DNA of 64,000 nucleotides. It comes from Mya arenaria (taxonomy: Eukaryota; Mollusca; Bivalvia; Myida; Myidae). Positions 25,955 through 52,438 of the stretch are shown here, piece by piece. Made by a program: the position numbers and the translations under genes. Position 1 is the stretch's first letter, and every line of letters begins with the position of its first letter. Location of the stretch: positions 57,597,492 to 57,661,491 of the forward strand of contig NC_069136.1 in the NCBI RefSeq assembly GCF_026914265.1, read 5' to 3'. The notes beneath the pieces are model-generated. The model saw only the letters and a program-made list of their open reading frames with translations. It was not told the origin of the DNA and did no database searches.

Positions 25955-27054
25955 GGAAATGGTCAACAATAATTGCACGTGCACCTTCTTCCAACACAAC
26001 GTCGACGCTGCCCGTTCAAACTGGGAACGATGCACAGCGTGATTGTCAGGTTACACTCCACTGATCTTTATGAATCCTTCAATTGTCAGATGATGACGGT
26101 GAAGTAGATTGATGCGTTTCGGTAATACATATATTCTTTGTGCTTAAGTACTGTGCGCTTATTTAAAATAATAGGTTCATTGATAGATAATTTAATAAAA
26201 AGTGGACTAAATAATTTAAAAGATTAATAATTAGGCCATTGTTCGACGCTACTGGTACGAGAAGGATTTGTCAAATGGAATACGCGTTTTCTTTTTAATT
26301 GCTTTTTTGCGGCCCCAACATAGTGCATTGACTTTTTGTGGTGAAGCGGTTATAAAAATGGATTATCTTGAATCAGTGCATATGCTAGATATAATAATAA
26401 ACAATATATAGATATACATACGATTAAATTCATTTTATTCTTAAAAAAACCCTCGTATTATGCAGTTATCTCAGGACCCTGGCTGTCAAAGATTTTGTAA
26501 CAACATCAACCGTTGCTGGTATGTGATTAACAAAAAAACCTTCAAAACACTAGCGGATTAAATGCGCCCCCACCCCCACCCCACCTTAAACACTCCAAGT
26601 TTACTTTTTGTTTCAAAATAGGAAAAACAGTAATAAAATGCGCCCAAAATGCACCATTTTGGACTAGAAACTGTTAAAAAATGCATCTTAACTGTATCCT
26701 CAATAAGAAATGAAATTAAAAGAGAACGTTTATCAGATACTGCCATAGTATCAATCAAAGCGGGTGAAAACATATCTATTTATTTACACAATTATGTATT
26801 ATGTATATAATTATATTTCATTTCTTAGGAATGACCATATAAAATGGATACTCCCACCTACGGTATATCCATGTATGGTGGTAACATTTTTTATTTTTCT
26901 GTTTACTCTAATATGGTTTCATATTTATACAGTATAGGGTACTTTTGAATTTTGTCAAATCTCATTTTATGTTTAAGTCACTGTATTATATTAATGATAT
27001 ACATGTTCAAGTATGTATAATTTTGGCTAGTTGAACTAATTTATTATGACTTTT

Positions 27055-27198
27055 GGACTTGAATGAGCAATTGTCATCAAGCCACTGTGGTTCTGGTGTC
27101 CTTTAATGAGTCTAACGGAAACTGCTCCTAATGGGGATCGAACCCTCAACCTCTGGGGTATGAGGCGGACAACTGTACTACAAGGCTAGTCTCACCCC
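27055..27198 (-). mobile_element. tRNA-derived SINE, second family
   Basis: On the minus strand: GGGGTGAGACTAGCCTTGTA, then a perfect B box in GAGGGTTCGATCCCCATT, then a tail unlike the 25.0-kb family. The cloverleaf is incomplete, so a functional tRNA is unlikely. Confidence 0.65.
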
Positions 27199-28459
27199 TA
27201 AAATGACTGCCGATAGTTCACCTTGTTATGACTCGTAAATGATCTTGATATATATCTTAGATACTCATTCAGATTAGTTTTGGCAAGGTTTTTCGACAGA
27301 TGACCTACTCCACAAAATGACAGTGGACCAGTATCAAACTAGGCCTAGTATATCTTATTAACAATACTTGAGACCAAGTTTCATGAAGGTTTGAAAGAAA
27401 ATTTAGTTCTAACAATGGTTTCCAAACATTAACCTAGTAAGCTCCTTTTCACTCAATATGGCACACAATATGCGGCCTTGAAATATACTCAAACTTGAGA
27501 AGGCCAAAAAAAAAAAAGTTTCATGAAGATTGGGTAGAAATGTGGCTATACTACTCGAGTGTTCAGACATAGAGGGTTTTAGCTAGGCAGTTACAGAATG
27601 GGACTGCTCCCTGCCCTTTTCTATTCCCCCAATCTGCCCAAATGAGACCAACATGTGCACCATCTAGCCTTTAGAGTTCATAATATTTTTTAAAATGTTT
27701 TGTTAAGAAAAAATACTGTACATGTACAAATGTTACATATTTGGCTGTTGAAACCTTAATTAAATTACATTAGTTAAATACAATTTCCAACATTTCTGTT
27801 GAAATCATAATTTTCTATTTAATTCTTCACAATATAACACTATTTGCTCTTTCCACCCTAAGCAAGTTAGCACTCTGCCACTTTTGATGTCTTGCTAACA
27901 ATGTAGACAACAACAATCAATCATAATATGACCTTCGTGCTCAAAAAATAATACAGTTACAAAAGAGATGCCAGTGTTTTTGAAATCTGCCATATATTTT
28001 TGGGTGAATTACAGCCTTTTTTATATTTAATCAGGTGAGTCAATAGATCAAAACAGTGGCTAAGGCAGTATAATCTTAAACACTAACTGGTTGAAGGGTT
28101 TTCTGCATGCTTTATCAAATAATAGACTGAGTGTGACAATCCAGGCCAAGTATTTTGGTGAATACATTCCAATAACCTTAAACCATTACTTAAGAGTTGT
28201 GGACAGGTAAAATAATGGTGACAACACATGCATAACACCGTACAATATAATGCCGAGTGATCACCATAGCGTACATTATTTATGAACTTTGTGCGAGATG
28301 AGCTAAAAAAAGAGAAATGATTTTTTTAGGTTTAATCATGGACATGTAAACATATGGCCCTTATAAATAAATTGCTTTATTTTCATTTACCTGTTTTTCT
28401 ACTATTTATGATATAACAATACTCATACAATCCGTAGTGGAGAGCAAAAATGTATGCTT

Positions 28460-28548
28460 GTGTGTCTGCACGTGTATGTGTGTGTGTGTGTGTTGTGTGT
28501 GCGTGTGTGTCAGCGCGCGTGTATGCGCGTGTGCGTATGCACATATAG
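28460..28548. repeat. TG-rich microsatellite with CG steps
   Basis: Interrupted (TG)n with TGCG and CGCG steps, about 90 bp of alternating purine and pyrimidine. It is simple sequence, with no gene on either side. Confidence 0.9.
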
Positions 28549-29493
28549 AAAATGCATAGAATTTTGTTTTTGTATGAATCTGTTCTAGAACTGTTTGTTA
28601 AAATGAATGCTAGGCAAAAAATAAATGAGAAAAAAAATACTTTAATTTAAATATTTTTCAAATTGGGGCAGGGGATGACATTTTATTTTATTTTTTTCTT
28701 ATTAGATGCCTGTTTCACCGTTGAATATGTGTTCATGCTCTTTTTTATTGCATATGGGATGATAAAACTCCTTTTTAATACATCGACACCGTAGGTTTGA
28801 ACAAACACTATTCCCAGACAGAACCGGACTGATACCCAAACACTGACCCTAGTTTAACATTTTTATTTCAGTCAATAAAATTTAAGGGGCGACAGAAAAA
28901 AGGGGGGGGGGTGAAAATCTAGCATTTAATTTATAGTCGCCTATTGGTACGTGGTTTAAGATTCAAATAAAAAGAAGAAGAAAAAAAATGTCAGAAAAAA
29001 ACACTGTCAGCACATCAATACCCAATCCTCATACATCAGAAATTGTAAGGTAAATCGTAAATAACGCAACTATTACAATTATTAGATTATTTATTACATA
29101 GGACAGGTACAGGTCTGTAAACCAGGTTTATGAGAATGTCATAATAACTATTAAAACCGGAGATGTGGCAAAACAACACATGTAAATCTTTTACACTTGA
29201 ATCGCCTGACAAATCTGACATGCTTAAATATTAGCTAATCAATTTTGATTTTATTTAATTAAAAAAATTGTGATCATTTCCATCGCAAGATTTAAATACT
29301 ACTACAATGTACTATAATACTAACAATAACAGTTACTGTAACATGATATTAAAACAAACTTTCTTTAACTTTTTTTCTGTAAGAAAGAAAAATAAAGTAA
29401 AAACCATTCATAACCAACCACTACTTATGATGATGATTATTTAACAGAAAAAAATGATTTTTTTTCCCACATGATTTTAGAATACCATAATCA

Positions 29494-29756
29494 GGACCCA
29501 ATTTCTCGAAACTTCTCAAGTTCCTTATAACAGGATTAAGTTTATCTCACTTTTTTGTTTTTCAATAGTTTGCGTAATATTTACTTCTTTGAGAATTTTT
29601 TACTTTATACATAGGAATTGTATTATGATAATTACAATAATCAATTTTTCATGTATCAAAATCCAATTTAAGTACATTTGTTGTATGCATTTTAGCTTAC
29701 TGAAATAAGCCACTTAATCCTGTTTTGCATGAGAAGGTTAGAGAAATTGGGGCCAG
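29494..29756. mobile_element. MITE family C, copy 1
   Basis: Ends GGACCCAATTTCTCGAAACT and, inverted, AGGTTAGAGAAATTGGGGCC, about 263 bp. A second copy lies at 54347-54601 and a right half at 36511-36573. The internal parts agree (AGGATTAAG at the left, AAGCxACTTAATCCTGT at the right). Confidence 0.8.
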
Positions 29757-30224
29757 GAGTTCTAACAGCTGATAATTGTCAATCATGAAAAAGAGTCAGA
29801 TGTTTTTTTAAGTATAAGCCTAATAAGGGATTCATTCTCAAAGCTGGGTTAAAGGGCTAAGACTCATTTTGAAAACAGTTTCAAAAGTCATTTATATTCA
29901 TTTCAAGGTAATTCCTACTGTTTTTGACGCAAAATGTGTGAGCAAAATATATACAACTGTATAAGTGTCTGAAGTTGAAAGCTCAATTCTGATTTAAGAA
30001 TTCATCCGGATTTTTAGAAGCCCTGGACCAATATTCATAGAACATCTCAAGACATTATAATTATGTCAATTTCTTAAAATTTTAAAAATCAAATATAAAG
30101 AAAATTCTGAGTGTTTTTAACTTCAAAGCGAGTATGTTCAATACAAGCAATGGAAATGAAGTATTTTCAGTTACAGTATTAAGTTCTCATATTATATGAC
30201 TAGTGAGATACTTTAAGGAAATGA

Positions 30225-30460
30225 CTTTAAGATGTTTCCAGGATATATATTTGTATTAAACATATAACATCTTAAGTATAGTGATAAGGATCATTTATAA
30301 GTATTTCAGATATTAAGTTATCATTTCATATGACTTCAGTGAGATACCTAACTTAAGAAAATGACTTGTTAGGAAATGATTTTAGATGTTTCTAGGATAT
30401 ATATTTGTATTAAACATATAACATCAATACTATGGTGATAAGGATCATTTATACTTTAAA
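30225..30460. repeat. tandem duplication, unit about 155 bp
   Basis: AGGATATATATTTGTATTAA followed by ACATATAACATC and GTGATAAGGATCATTTATA occurs at about 30,238 and again at about 30,392, with few differences. Confidence 0.8.
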
Positions 30461-30986
30461 TGATTAAACATGCAGTGATTTCTGTTAAAGAATTTACAAC
30501 AATTTACATCAAAAGTATGTCAATATCCCTAAAAACTCATATTATCCAAAAAAGTTTAACAAACTTTATGGTTAGAAAAACACACATCAAAAACAACATA
30601 AATACAAGAGAATCTCTAACACAATAAAATGTCTACAGTCAGAGTCAAAATATGTGTTCCTGCAACATGGTCATTTCTTTAACTCCATTTCACATTTTTT
30701 TATTCTGGCAATATTTGTAATTGGAAAGGCATAGACATCGATTTTTTTTCTAAACTTTTTTTAACTCACTGAGAATGCAGTTCTTCCACTGTCACCTCAT
30801 TCCACCAACCACATTATAAGGCCACAATAAAAAAATAGCTTGGTTGGCCTTACCCAACTAACAAAAATAAAAACAGCGGCCAGTTTTTTGCTTAGCTTAT
30901 AAAACTGCTATATTATATTTTTTCTCCAAATAAACAACAAATAAACCTATAAGGCCAACCAAACTGTTGTTTTTGTGGCCTCATGT

Positions 30987-31062
30987 CGAGGGGTGAAAGC
31001 GAAAAAGTTCTATCTGCTTCTTTATTTAATGTCACTTAGAACCTTTTCGTGTTCACCCCTCG
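30987..31062. terminator. hairpin with candidate polyadenylation signal for TMEM256
   Basis: CGAGGGGTGAAAGCGAAAAA pairs with TTTTCGTGTTCACCCCTCG around a short loop. The loop holds TTTATT at 31021-31026, which is AATAAA on the minus strand, 65 bp past the TMEM256 stop. It is the nearest such signal; use of it is inferred. Confidence 0.45.
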
Positions 31063-31090
31063 AATTTGTGCTATATTTAACATGTTCACA

Positions 31091-34000
31091 TCACAAGATC
31101 ATGAGTAGCCAGGAGACAATAAGCAGCATCCCCCCGTACGGGGTGAAGAACCTTATTCGACTGTCCTTTGTGATTGCCTGGTAGTAGCATGTTCCAGAGA
31201 ATATCACCATCCCGGTAAACATCGCTGAGCCAATCTGAAGCGAAAACAGACAACCGATGGAGTAATTACCAGGGTACAATGGTATAGGTGTTAACATTGT
31301 ATGGCCAGTATTAGGCCTGGTTGTAGCTTGTTAAACAATACATGTAAATAACCAACCTGCAGAAATAAGCTCTTCAAATGCTAGATATGTGCAAAAGTGT
31401 CTGGGCCCAAATTTCAAGTAGTAAGATTTTCAAAGATTTCACAATATAAGTCTATAGGATATTTGTAAAATTCGGGGCATGGCCAGTTTTGACCCCAGGG
31501 GCATTATTTTAACAAATGTTAAAAGCAATTGTGTACAAGCCGAAGCACGAATGACTCTGCCTCTTTGGCCAGTAGAGCTAAAATTAACAAACCCTCTCAA
31601 ACTGTAATTTTCACCATTTAACAAAGGCAAGGGGGAGTAAATAAAAATCTAACTGCAAACTCTAGAAACAATTTGTCTCTCTCAGACTGTAATATTTGAC
31701 TTTGCTACAATAGCAATTTTGATCATTTCAATGGCTATTATCCAGCCATGCATTGACAGATCTGAATGGTTTTTCAAAGGAACCAAGCTCTCATGGATAT
31801 CTAACTACTGTATAATTTTGATTAAAATTCAATCAAAACTGAAGACTGTATCGCATTCACAAGGAATTGTTTACAGACACACGGATGCACAGACAACATA
31901 CACTGCAGCATCAGAAAGCTCTTCTGGCCACTGGCCAATAGAGCTCAAAACTAAAGACTATGCCTGTTGCTGTTGATGCTACTGTAATATATACTTACCA
32001 GTTTGGGATGTCTTGTTAGTGGTACAGCCATCAGCGCTGCAGAGTGGAACAAGTGCATCTTGTTGCCAGATTCAAACACCTGCAAATAAAGGAGAGCAAT
32101 TGCATCTTGTGGCCAGATTCAAACACCTGCAAATAAAGGAGAGCAATTGCATATTCTGGAAACATTCAAACACCTGCAAATAAAGGAGACCAATTGCATC
32201 TTGTGGCCAGATTCAAACACCTGCAAATAAAGGAGACCAATTGCATCTTGTGGCCAGATTCAAACACCTGCAAATAAAGGAGAGCAATTGCATCTTGTGG
32301 CCAGATTCAAACACCTGCAAATAAAGGAGAGCAATTGCATATTCCGGAAAGATTCAAACACCTGCAAAAAAAGGAGACCAATTGCATCTTGTGAACAGAT
32401 TCAAACACCTGCAAAGAAAGGAGACCAATTGCATCTTGTGGCCAGAGTCAAACACCTGCAAATAAAGGAGAGCAGTTGCATCATGTTGCCAGATTCTAAC
32501 ACCTGCAAATAAAGGAGAGCAATTGCATCTTGTTGTCAGATTCAAAAACCTGCTTACAAAGGGAGGCAATTGCATCTTCTTGTCAGATTCAAACACCTGC
32601 AAATAAAGGAGAGCAATTGCATCTTGTTGTCAGATTCAAACATCTGCAAACAAAGGGGGTAATTGCATCTTGTTTCTCAGATTCAAACACCTGCAAATAA
32701 ATGAGATTACATCTTGTTGTCAGATTCAAACACCTGCTTACAAAGGGGGGCAATTGAATCTTCTTGTCAGATTCAAACACCTGCAAATAAAGGAGAGCAA
32801 TTGCATCTTGTTGTCAGATTCAAACATCTGCAAACAAAGGGGGGCAATTGCATCTTGTTTCTCAGATTCAAACACCTGCAAATAAAGGAGATTACATCTT
32901 GTTGTCAGATTCAAACACCTGCTTACAAAGGGGGGCAATTGAATCTTCTTGTCAGATTCAAACATCTGCAAATAAAGGAGAGCAATTGCATCTTGTTGTC
33001 AGATTCAAACATCTGCAAACAAAGGGGGGCAATTGCATCTTGTTTCTCAGATTCAAACACCTGCAAATAAAGGAGAGCAATTGCATCTTGTTGTCAGATT
33101 CAAACATCTGCAAACAAAGGGGGGTAATTGCATCTTGTTTCTCAGATTCAAACACCTGCAAATAAAGGAGATTACATCTTGTTGTCAGATTCAAACACCT
33201 GCTTACAAAGGGGGGCAATTGAATCTTCTTGTCAGATTCAAACACCTGCAAATAAAGGAGAGCAATTGCATCTTGTTGTCAGATTCAAACATCTGCAAAC
33301 AAAGGGGGGCAATTGCATCTTGTTTCTCAGATTCAAACACCTGCAAATAAAGGAGAGCAATTGCATCTTGTTGTCAGATTCAAACACCTGCTTACAAAGG
33401 GGAGGGGGGGCAATTGAATCTTCTTGTCAGATTCAAACACCTGCAAACAAAGGAGAGCAATTGCATCTTGTTGTCAGATTCAAACACCTGCAAACAAAGG
33501 GGGGCAATTGCATCTTGTTGCAAGATTCAAAAACTTGCTAACAAAGGAAGGCAATTGCACCTTGCTGCTAAATTCAAACACCTGCTAACGAAGGGGGGGG
33601 GGCAATTGCACCTTGTTGCTGGATTCAAACACCTGCTTGCACAGGGGAGCAATTGCACCTTGCTGCCTGCCAGATTCAAACACCTGCAAACAAATCCCAA
33701 TTCCTTTTATATCATATAGTGTAATTGATAATAACCAACATTTGCAGCCAATGACATCGCCTAATATGCCTCCAATAAGTACCACTCTTAATCATTAAGA
33801 ATTGCAGTACCTGAAATTGTATTTATGTATATTATATATATCATATGTACTTACATTCCTCAGTCTCACTTCATCATCATTTTCTGGGCTGTTAAATGCT
33901 GAAATATAAAATAATTATGTAATTCTCTGACAGCCAATCACCTACATAGGACTAAAATGCAATGGATGCAATGGGGGGGGGGGGCGTGGTTACAATTGAC

Positions 34001-34859
34001 TGGCGCATTAATTTCTTTCAAAACATATCTTTTACTTTAATTGATCAGAAATGACCAATATTCACACTTGTCTAAATTATCGTTCTGACTAAGTTTCAAG
34101 AAGTTAACAACATCCTAGCCACAATAATGCTCATTTACTTTTTATAATATTTGAAGTTTAACTCTGATATTCATTATGTTCCCTACACCAAAACAAAAGT
34201 TGTCAAAGACTCTGAATCAGTAGTCTAAAATAATAGACTTGTAACGTGTTATACAGGATTCTTCCAATCCCTAAATTCTTAAAACGGGCTTGTGGGGGGG
34301 GGGGGGAGGGGAATGAATGATATGAAGAAAAACCCATCAAACTCATAATTATTTGTTAAATATTTATTTTTTGCATACGGAAGTAGTATAAAATAACATT
34401 ATCTGGTAATATTTCTTGTTTTATGATATTTTTTATCTACGCAATATGCTTTAACCTGAAATCCCGATCGGAATAACTACCCACTTTTGGTACAAAACAA
34501 TTTGTACGTAAAGGATTTGCCATATCAAAAATCGTAAAAAAAATCTGTCAAGGTACAATTATTTGGACTACTGAATCAGCTGATATATGTCAAAAAAAAA
34601 GTACAAACACATTTTTTTTCGTCAAATAAGGAATTAAGAAGTTTTCACCATGAGCTCCATATGCTGCCATTGACACTGCGAGAGCACCCGAAATTCCTGC
34701 AAGCCTGACAATATTGCTGCCTGCCATTTCTCTTACATCTATTTGAGTTCTGATTTCCTTAACAACTTTTTCAACTAGTTTAACTTCGTCTTTTCTGGTT
34801 ACAAATACATCAGATACTACATGAAATATGTCGGATACTAACTCCATTTTATACATCAA
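31091..34859 (-). CDS. TMEM256: TMEM256 homologue, small multi-pass membrane protein
   Basis: Four exons on the minus strand: 34859-34649, 33898-33855, 32079-31999 and 31234-31091, all GT..AG, phases 1, 0 and 0, giving 159 aa. The core matches the TMEM256/DUF423 family: RLAGISGALAVSMAAYGAH, then KMHLFHSAALMAVPLTRHP, then GMVIFSGTCYYQAITKD and FFTPYGGMLLIVSWLLMIL. Human TMEM256 has 113 aa; starting at the internal Met (MAGSNIV, residue 45) would give 115 aa, so the charged 44-residue N-terminal part (VTRKDEVKLVEKVVKEIRTQ) is either an extension or upstream sequence. Family members are small hydrophobic membrane proteins of poorly known function, some reported from mitochondria. Intron 2 holds a 47-bp minisatellite copied from the exon 3 acceptor. 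The gene is head-to-head with MARS2. Confidence 0.9.
31720..31960. mobile_element. dispersed repeat ending TGGCCAATAGAGCT
   Basis: Shares ACTGAAGACTGTATCGCATTC, an A/C-rich CACACGGATGCACAGAC segment and a TCTGGCCACTGGCCAATAGA end with the element at 52439-53618, so it is a partial copy of that family inside TMEM256 intron 3. A further fragment of the same end is at about 31,550-31,600. Confidence 0.65.
32066..33690. repeat. 47-bp minisatellite derived from TMEM256 exon 3 acceptor
   Basis: About 35 head-to-tail copies of a 47-bp unit (CCAGATTCAAACACCTGCAA, then ATAAAGGAGAGCAATTGC, then ATCTTGTxG) fill most of TMEM256 intron 2. The outermost unit overlaps the real exon 3 start: on the minus strand TTTGCAG is followed by GTGTTTGAATCTGGCAAC, the exon's first codons. 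A higher-order period near 185 bp (four units) is visible from 32.7 to 33.4 kb. Open frames on both strands here (phrases such as QIQTPANKG and QVFESDKK) are repeat translations, not genes. Confidence 0.95.
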
Positions 34860-35085
34860 ATCATACTAAAACTCAAGGTCATAGAATAAAATTTGCCAAA
34901 ATAATCAAGATAACGAAAGTGGTGGTCGCGGAAATAAGTGACTGTTTTTAATTGAAGAGTATTCAAAATAGAGATTCGTACACAATTTCATTCGAACCAA
35001 ACCGATAAAAGGTGAAACATGCTGTTGATAATCAACAAAATAGCAATACATTTAAGAAACCCATCTTCTTTTAATTGATTTAGAA
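34860..35085. promoter_or_regulatory. divergent TMEM256 / MARS2 promoter region
   Basis: Only 226 bp separate the two start codons, so both 5' leaders and promoters must lie here or overlap the first exons. I see no TATA box that I would trust and no CpG-rich stretch. A shared bidirectional promoter is the simple reading. Confidence 0.6.
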
Positions 35086-49514
<14,429 letters not shown>

Positions 49515-49589
49515 AGATGCTTTCACTGTTGTTTATAAAAAAGATATAACTATATTGAAAAAGCATAATATTTAAATCTGATGCACCAT

Positions 49590-49625
49590 AATAAATTATT
49601 AGGCTATATAAATTTTACAAATAAA
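49590..49625 (+). terminator. MARS2 polyadenylation signals
   Basis: AATAAA occurs at 49590-49595 and 49620-49625, 76 and 106 bases past the stop. This is ordinary spacing for a short 3' UTR. Confidence 0.6.
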
Positions 49626-49696
49626 TCTTGTGACTTAAGTTTTACATATCAGTTCCCAGAAGAGAATATTTCAAATATTCAAGGCTTAACATCTGA

Positions 49697-50027
49697 TTAA
49701 AGCTGAACTCTCACAGATTGACCGATTTGACAACTTCGTCATTTTTCGTCTGAGAATCAGCTTAATATGGCATCAATGTCTTCATATCAGTCAAATAGGA
49801 TTACACACAACAGAACAGATCTCAATTGTTCGGAAAACTGCCAAACCTGATTTTTCTTAGAGCATTGTAACGCTTTTAGACATAAAACATCATTTTTTTA
49901 ATATAAATATTTCAAACTACGATCTGATCTTTTATCGGCAGTCTTATATCACCTGTTTCCAGATGTTTATTAAAAAAATTGACTCATTTAAAGACAAAAA
50001 AAAACATTAAGAAGTTGTCAAAACAGA
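49697..50027. mobile_element. MITE family A, copy 3, right end damaged
   Basis: TTAAAGCTGAACTCTCACAG begins the element. The internal CAGTCTTATATCACCTGTTT is shared with the 60.5-kb copy. The right inverted repeat is lost where it meets the next repeat family at about 50,025. Confidence 0.75.
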
Positions 50028-50720
50028 GGCTTGGGATTTTCACTTATAACATCAATACCCTTCATTCAATTCATTTAATACTTCACACAGTTGTTCAGGG
50101 CCATAACATAATGAGGTAAGATATTACCCTTTATACAAATTATGGCCCCTGATTGACTCTGGAACTAAGGTTAAAGTTTTAGGGCATGTTGGGTTATTTA
50201 TTAATAACTTCTATACCCTTCATTCAATAGACTTAATACTTCACACAGTTGTTCAGGACCAACACACAGTGAGGTTACATAACTCCATATTATCCTTACA
50301 AGTATTGGCCTCTGTTGACTTAGGAACTTGGGTGAAAGTTTAAGGGCAGGTTAAAGTTTTAGGGCAAGTTGGGATTTTAATACGAAAAAATTATATGTAC
50401 AGGTATACCCTTCATTCAATGCACTTAACACTTAGCACAATTAATGACAACCATCTTACAATAAAGTCACATAACTCCATTTTAACCCTGAATACAAATT
50501 ATGGCCCTTGATTGATTTTTTTCTTTTAATTTCTTTTGACAGGCATATTTTCATAAAGGGAAAACAAGTTATTTGAATGACTTGTGTCATTGTTCAGGCG
50601 GGCTGATGGGAGGCCAGAATCAAATTCACCTTATGTATCGAACAATTTTAGCTAGGTTTTCACTTGGTATATACGAAGAGTTTATGGAGACCTTTTATGG
50701 GAATGGGTTTGAGGCCCCTA
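50028..50720 (+). repeat. dispersed repeat with about 180-bp internal units, plus orientation
   Basis: Three internal units share ACCCTTCATTCAAT, then ACTTCACACAGTTGTTCAGG, AATTATGGCCC and GGTTAAAGTTTTAGGGCA. They are followed by a unique tail (TGACTTGTGTCATTGTTCAG, GGAGGCCAGAATCAAATTCA). The same order appears reversed at 56525-57690. Confidence 0.8.
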
Positions 50721-51060
50721 GAATCAAGGTCAAGGTCAAAGTTACTATTAATAGAAAAGGGTTGGTATTGAATAACTTAAGTAAGGGTCTACATATTGTG
50801 ACCAAAATTGGTATATAGGAAGAGTTTAAAGAAAACTTTTCTGAGATTGTGTTTTGGGCCCCAAGAGTTAGGGTCTAGGTCAAGGTCACTGTTGCTAAAA
50901 ATAGAAATATGGTTATTATTGATTATTCAAGTAAGGGTTGACATAGTGTGACTAAACTTGGTATATAGGACAAGTTTATGCAGAGCTTTCATTGGATTGT
51001 CTTTTGGCCCCCTAGTGTCAAGGTCACTGCTACTAACAAGGCAGTCCAAAGGATGGCTAT
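50721..51060. repeat. dispersed repeat, GTCAAGGTCAC-type units
   Basis: Three loose units of about 110-130 bp share TGACCAAAATTGGTATATAG, GAAGAGTTTA, TTTGGGCCCC and AAGGTCAC. A further unit sits at about 52,270-52,390. The small frames here are repeat translations. Confidence 0.6.
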
Positions 51061-51479
51061 ATCTATTGTTTTTTAGTATATTTTGTTCTTCTCGCACCCT
51101 GACTGGTACGTTGAATGAAGTATTTTTGATAAAGTGTTACATATATATTGTGGTGACGTCATAAAAATGTTTTACTGCTTTTGAAGAGAAAACACATGTT
51201 ATAAATATACATGTGTATTATCACATTTGTGTCCATTGTTTTTTTAAATATTAAACTTGTTGCACATAATGATAATGCTTGGTAGAGTGCGCTAAGTATC
51301 AATCTGTGCAAACTGTTTAACACTTTCATTAAATACTTATATCTTATCCTCTATTTAGCATTGTCATAATATGGACCCGAAACTTCATGATGGATTACTG
51401 GCACAAATTGAGATCAGTTATTGTTGCTAAAAGTACATGAAATGTAAAAGGTCAATAAATCCAGTAAGAATTGACATGT

Positions 51480-52230
51480 CTACACTGCTAAATGTAAAAA
51501 GCTCGTACACAAGCATGTGTACTCTGACCTTTAAATGTTGCGTATGACCTTGACTTTTGAGGTATGGACCCAGATCAAGGTCACTGCACATCATCTCAAT
51601 GAGGACAACATTTGTACCAAGTAATATGGAAATACATCAATACATAAGTCAGTTTTAGCGCGGAAACGAGCATGTGTACTAAACGAGCATGTGTACTTTG
51701 GCCTTTAAATGTCTCGTGTGACCTTGACCTTTGAGGTATGGTCCCGGGTCAAGGTCACTGCACATCGTCTCAATGAGGACAACATTTGTGCACCAAGTTT
51801 GAAGTAATATTGTAATCCATCAATGCATAAGTAAGTTATAGCGCGCACACTAGCATGTGTACTCTGACCTTTAAATGTCTCGTGTGACCTTGACCTTTGC
51901 GGTATGGATCCGGGTTGAGGTCACTGCTCATCATCTCAATGAGGAAAACATTTGTACCTAGTAATATGGTAATCCATCAATGCATAAGTAAGTTATAGCG
52001 CGGACACAAGCATGTGTACTCAGACCTTTAAATGTCTCGTGTGACCTTGACCTTTGAGGTATGAACCCGGGTCAAGGTCACTGCACATCATCTCAATGTG
52101 GACAACATTTGTACCAAGTTATATGGTTATCCATCAATGCATAAGTAAGTTATAGCCAGGACACGAAATGTTACAGCCAGACGGACGGACAGACAGATGA
52201 AGTGCATTCCTATAATTCCCTCCCCACTCC
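51480..52230. repeat. tandem repeat, unit about 160-175 bp, four copies
   Basis: Each unit has CATGTGTACTCTGACCTTTA, then GTGTGACCTTGACCTTTGAG, GTCAAGGTCACTGCACATCA, TCTCAATGAGGACAACATTT and CCATCAATGCATAAGTAAGT. The array ends in AGACGGACGGACAGACAGAT and a pyrimidine/GC-rich stretch, like the 3' end of a dispersed element. Confidence 0.85.
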
Positions 52231-52438
52231 GTGGCGGGGGATTAAAAATAGATAACTGTTTGGTACTGAATAACTTTAGTTATGGTTGACATACTGTGAC
52301 CAAATTTGATACATATGTAGGAAGAGTTTATGGAGGACTTCCATTGGATTGTGTTTGGGCCCTTAGGATCAAGGTCACCGTAAGTGTTACAAAAAATAGA
52401 AGAAAGCATTTGAAACTGAATCTCTTCTGCCAATCATT

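Larger units (their letters stand above)
26040..31090. other. intergenic spacer between the large secreted gene and TMEM256
   Basis: About 5 kb of AT-rich sequence upstream of one minus-strand gene and downstream of another. It holds a SINE at 27.1 kb, a TG-rich microsatellite at 28.5 kb, a MITE at 29.5 kb, a local duplication at 30.2-30.45 kb and a hairpin at 31.0 kb. I see no coding exon in it. Confidence 0.6.

Noticed and set aside
32066-33690. CRISPR-like look of regularly spaced short repeats
   Set aside because: There are no unique spacers between repeats, the units abut directly, and the setting is a eukaryotic intron.
32288-33785. Cluster of 60-137-codon frames with phrases such as RFKHLQIKESN and QVFESDKK
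   Set aside because: Translations of the 47-bp minisatellite in TMEM256 intron 2; none extends beyond the array.
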